Translations under genes and position numbers: made by a program
Assembly (NCBI GenBank): GCA_030549495.1
Contig: JAUIRK010000897.1
Coordinates: forward strand, 828,001 to 892,000
Length of the DNA: 64,000 bases
Direction of reading: 5' to 3'
Origin: Nectonema munidae
Taxonomy: Eukaryota > Nematomorpha > Nectonematoida > Nectonematidae
In this document: one piece after another, positions 60,781 through 64,000 of the stretch
Layout of the letters: the number at the start of each line of letters is the position of its first letter
How positions within the stretch are numbered: position 1 is the stretch's first letter
Notes under the pieces: model-generated
What the model saw: the letters and a program-made list of their open reading frames with translations, nothing else
Databases searched by the model: none
Told to the model about the DNA's origin: nothing

Positions 60781-60920
60781 GACATTATACCGTTGTCCGA
60801 TGCTCTTCAAATTTTTTATATTTGATTTTTTATTAAAAAAGAACAAAATAAAAGGTTGCTCACAATTTTCAGTTGAATTAAAATTTTTCCCCTATAATTG
60901 TGAAACACCCTAGTATACAA

Positions 60921-61128
60921 TAATAAACATATTCATATTTTCATTCAATGATACAAAAAATACTACTGTGCATATACAAAACAAACTCTTTTTCGATTCA
61001 AGTTTTGAAAATTTTTTCCACAATATACAAGAAGATTAGAGAAATAGTATCATAAAACTTTAGAAAATTCTGAATATAGAAAGAATTATTATCAAAACGT
61101 TGAGATAAAAATAAATATATCTTGATAT
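60921..61128. other. Short spacer between transposons
   Basis: AT-rich; nothing recognised. Confidence 0.5.
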
Positions 61129-61136
61129 ACTGGTGC

Positions 61137-61329
61137 CAGTGACGGATCTAGAGGGGGGAGGGAGGAGGGGAAGGGGGATGGGCGATACACCCCCCCCCCT
61201 CCCCCACACTGGTGATACAAATAGAAGAAAGGATTTTATTATTTGATTTATTTTAAATAAAACTATTAAAATTTATATATTTTCTTCATACCCCCCCCCC
61301 CCCACTGAAAATTCCTTCATCCGCCACTG
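61137..61329. mobile_element. 193-bp hAT MITE with CAGTG ends
   Basis: The ends CAGTGACGGATCTAGAGG and, inverted, CAGTGGCGGATGAAGG share CAGTG.CGGAT. The flanks ACTGGTGC (61129-61136) and ACTGATGC (61330-61337) match at 7 of 8 positions. The interior has G-rich and C-rich runs around an AT core. Confidence 0.7.
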
Positions 61330-61773
61330 ACTGATGCATTAGCGTAACAACCAGTTTTTGAGTACAGAGGGACGAACTCTGTTTCTTACGTCAATTTAAT
61401 TACGTGCAACAAATTATATAGTTGGTGAAATAACAAAGATTTAATGACAACGAATAAACAATTTTTCTATTTTGACATTAGCAACATCCCTTTGCTTCCC
61501 TACTAGTTACTTCATTTTCATCACTTTGTGCAGAGTGAGACGAAAACGTGAATATTATACATAATAAAAATACAACATATGAGATGTTATCATAATTCTT
61601 TGTGTTAAAAACTAAGAAAAGTGTGACGTTTAATTTTTCGAGTGTGAGAAATGTCATACAATGTCATAATTTCAAATTTCATTTCGTATTGATTCAATTT
61701 TCATTAGTTTCATTTTTTGAGCTAAAACATTTCGTCCTCTAATAAAGAAATTTCTTCGCTTGTTTGAGTTCAA

Positions 61774-63133
61774 GTGATAATTGTGAAAGTTTTAGTTATT
61801 TTTTGTGAAAGTTTTAATGATTTTTTGGACGCCGAGATCAGCTCTGAAGATTCCTCTAGCAAAGAAGAAATTGAAAGAGAACCTATTTTGTTAAGTATTC
61901 GTTCAAATAATAATGGTTCGTATTCATCCTTTTCTAACACGCTGGTCTCAAAGAGCAACATAAATTGATCAATAAATCCTTTTTTTCAATAGACTGTTAT
62001 CAAGAAACATAATAAATTTCAAATGTAGACCTATTGTGACACCGTCAAGAGAAATGGATTCTTTCAAGCTCTTTTTCACTGATGAGATGGCGTCAAAAGT
62101 TTTGGAGTACACAAATAAAAAGTGTTTAGATAAAGGAAGAAAAGTTTTTTCAATGAGAGAGTTTACTGCTTGTTGCGGCGTTCTTCTTAGAGCTGGAGCA
62201 GACAAAGATAATTTCACATCTGCAAACAATCTTTTTAAAAAAGAAGATTCGAAGCCTTTTTATAGTTGTGCCGTTTCCTGGAATCGCTTCAAAGACTTCG
62301 TTTCTATGCTATCACTAGATGATAGATCCAACAGAAGAGAACGTCAACGAGAAGACAAATTGGCGGCCATTCGCGAAATATATAATTCCTTTGATTCCAA
62401 TCTAACAAAATTCTACGTTCCAAGCGAAAACTTGACTATAATGAGCAACTTTATTCTTTCAGAGGTTTTTGCCCCGGAAGAGTTTATATGCCTCAAAAGC
62501 CCGCTAAGTTCGGCGCGAAAATATTTTGGCTTTGCGACTCAGCAAATGGTTTTGCACTTAAATCGTATGTTACCTTTTACCTTTGTGAAGCTTACTTCAA
62601 AAATAATCGCAATGTGTATTTAGACAGGTTTTTCGGATCGTTTGATCTCTGTCGAATGTTTCTCGAAAATGGGCTGTCAATGACAGCTACGATAAAAAGT
62701 ATTTCGAAAGATGTACCACAAAGTTTTTTTAGAATTGAGAGAAAAATATTTGTACAACCACGATAACAAAATTGTTTTATGCTCTTGTAAGCAAAATAAA
62801 AATAAAAACGTTCTTCTAATATCATCCTTCCACACTCAGTTACAAGTAAATGAAGAAAAGTATGATCTTAAATATGAAATCATTTTAGATCATAACAAGT
62901 TCAAAGGTGGAGTGGACATAATGGACCAAAGAGTCGGAAATTTTACATGTCGTCGAAAATCTAACAGGTACCCGCTTTTGTTCTTCTCCAATATTTTGGA
63001 TGTTTGTACACTCAACTCTTATTTAATCATGAAGAAGACTGCGCCAGCAGGCTCTCATTACGACAACGTACTTGTGTGTATCTTACGCTCATACTGCACT
63101 ATCGAAAGTCAAGGCTATCTCTCCTCTCATTAA
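61774..63133 (+). mobile_element. piggyBac transposase pseudogene
   Basis: An acidic N-terminal frame (61774-61968, EISSEDSSSKEEIEREP) is followed by 62036-62623 with TPSREMDSFKLFFTDEMASK, NRFKDFVSMLSLDDRSNR and REDKLAAIREIYNSF. In a second frame come MPQKPAKFGAKIFWLCDSAN then GFALK, DRFFGSFDLCRMFLENGL, and in a third DVPQSFF, VLLISSFHTQ, EIILDHNKFKGGVDIMDQ and CRRKSNRYPLLFFSNILDV. This is the DDE_Tnp_1_7 order. About 40 residues between GFALK and DRFF are missing, and DEQL..FRGR is unreadable. Frames shift near 62470 and 62720. TTAA-flanked ends were not identified with certainty. Confidence 0.82.
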
Positions 63134-63134
63134 T

Positions 63135-64000
63135 AATAGCCTAACGTTGCCATTAGTACTGTACTTACTTGAAGGCCAGGATACACTATAAATACTCACT
63201 CATGTTTCACTTAAGACATCACTTCTCTCTTTGCTTTCTAATAAACTTCACCTATTCTTGTCTCTTTATTGTCGTGGTGACAGCGGTGGGATGAAGAGGA
63301 AAGATGAGTTTCAGACCTCCAAAGCAATGGCTGCTTGGTGAAAAAGAGATGCTTTCTTCTTTTTCAAACTGGCATTCCAATATGATGTTTCACCTTTCAT
63401 TATGCCCAGAGTTTGCGATCTTTTTAGAGTCATCATGGGAACCTAAATCAGTGAAAAATCATGGGTTTAAAGATGACGAAACTTCTGAGCATGAAATTTT
63501 AAGTCTTCAAAAGACCATCACTTTGGAACGAATGCTAGGCTTAATCGCTACTTTTTCCCCACCTTTATTAAGAAACGATATTCTCAAAAGCAGTACTAGC
63601 TTAAATTAGATATGGAAGAGAATAAGAAAATACTATTGTCTCTCTCAAAATGAGGTTAACTTTCTTAATATATGTAATTTTTCTTTAGAACCCGATGAAC
63701 GCTATGAGGCATTCGGCTTGGCTATGAGCCAAATTTCGACTCGCATGCCTGAATTAGAAGACAAGTTTTATGAAAATGGAGTTTTCCTTGGCAAAGTGGA
63801 TTGCGGAACTTCTCCATATCTTGATGGATACTGTCAACATGTTCCTTTTCGTTTAATAATTGACACTGGGGCAACATCATCAATAATTTCATCTTCCTTT
63901 GTTCACAAACTGAATATGTTACCGCTTCGTACTGGACATACAGCTAGATCTGCCGATAAATCAGTCCTTCCTATTTGTGGAGAAATATCTTTAGACTTGA
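63135..64000 (+). mobile_element. LTR retroelement (Gypsy-like) fossil, 5' part
   Basis: The left side has LTR-like features: TATAAATA near 63190, AATAAA near 63240, and TGGTGACAGCGGTGGG at about 63275, which looks like a primer-binding region. Then on + come a gag-like stretch (63304 on, KQWLLGEKEMLSSFSNWHSN) and a retropepsin segment containing DTGATSSII near 63860, running off the right edge. The family call is by resemblance to Gypsy-type gag and protease. It looks broken, with perhaps one or two disruptions in the visible part; age cannot be set without the second LTR. Confidence 0.65.

Larger units (their letters stand above)
54548..60912 (+). mobile_element. hAT-like DNA transposon, 6.4 kb, split by a LINE
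   Basis: The ends are perfect 12-bp inverted repeats TAGGGTGTTTCA, fitting the hAT rule YARNG. Identical 8-bp target duplications GTATACAA lie at 54540-54547 and 60913-60920. The transposase runs on + in broken frames: MSELRSKNTLGLVGG at 55192, KLKLFDISHQDAM near 55510, IKEDRHFLKAQRK, GKLMPALTNGEVVDRLPFLV, (LINE 56211-59590), WNLQERIAALCFDTTAANTG, ACRHHVLELLLKAVF, GALNRARWMARVIYSLKMW, KTLARHLWYLS, DPEKWLDSNE and VVTNDAAERGVALVQEF. Several stops and frameshifts make it inactive. The protein belongs to a family I recall as repeated in arthropods and cnidarians; the superfamily call rests mainly on termini and duplication length. Confidence 0.8.

Overview
The window reads as AT-rich nuclear DNA of an intron-rich animal, most likely an arthropod. 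A parasitic copepod such as a sea louse would fit the base composition and repeat types, but that is an inference and not shown directly. Three host genes can be supported. (1) The last three coding exons of a lin-7/Veli PDZ scaffold gene lie on + at 600-6901; its L27 half is off the left edge. (2) A PFKFB gene (6-phosphofructo-2-kinase/fructose-2,6-bisphosphatase) has ten phase-matched coding exons on + at 19152-42328; only the first few codons are missing. (3) A small single-exon membrane protein of the TMEM256/DUF423 family lies on - at 51586-51990.

The rest is introns and intergenic DNA filled with transposable elements of many ages. In the lin-7 introns there is a TA-flanked Tigger/pogo-like element (1314-2874) and a second TA-flanked element with 11-bp inverted ends (3863-4854). 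From 7 to 19 kb the DNA is AT-rich, with a TTAA-flanked MITE, a diverged tandem array (about 11.4-12.7 kb), a transposase-like ORF at 17.1 kb and a reverse-transcriptase relic at 17.5-18.1 kb. The PFKFB introns hold an antisense non-LTR element whose frame has a single stop (21.6-24.3 kb), another TTAA MITE, a Tc1 relic, several hAT-type MITEs and a LINE 3' fragment. The 42-51 kb stretch is gene-poor, with hAT relics.

From 52.9 kb to the right edge the window is a transposon cluster: two opposite copies of one tRNA-derived SINE; a 320-bp inverted-repeat element containing a 42-bp minisatellite; a 6.4-kb DNA transposon with 8-bp target duplications (54548-60912), itself split by a 3.4-kb LINE with its own 12-bp duplication; a CAGTG-ended hAT MITE; a decayed piggyBac transposase; and the 5' part of an LTR retroelement running off the right edge.

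No CRISPR, operon, tRNA or rRNA gene was seen. The host genes are unrelated metabolically: lin-7 organises cell junctions and synapses, PFKFB sets fructose-2,6-bisphosphate and so glycolytic flux, and the TMEM256-like protein has no assigned role. The most novel material is in the transposons, especially the nested hAT-like/LINE pair and the SINE family.
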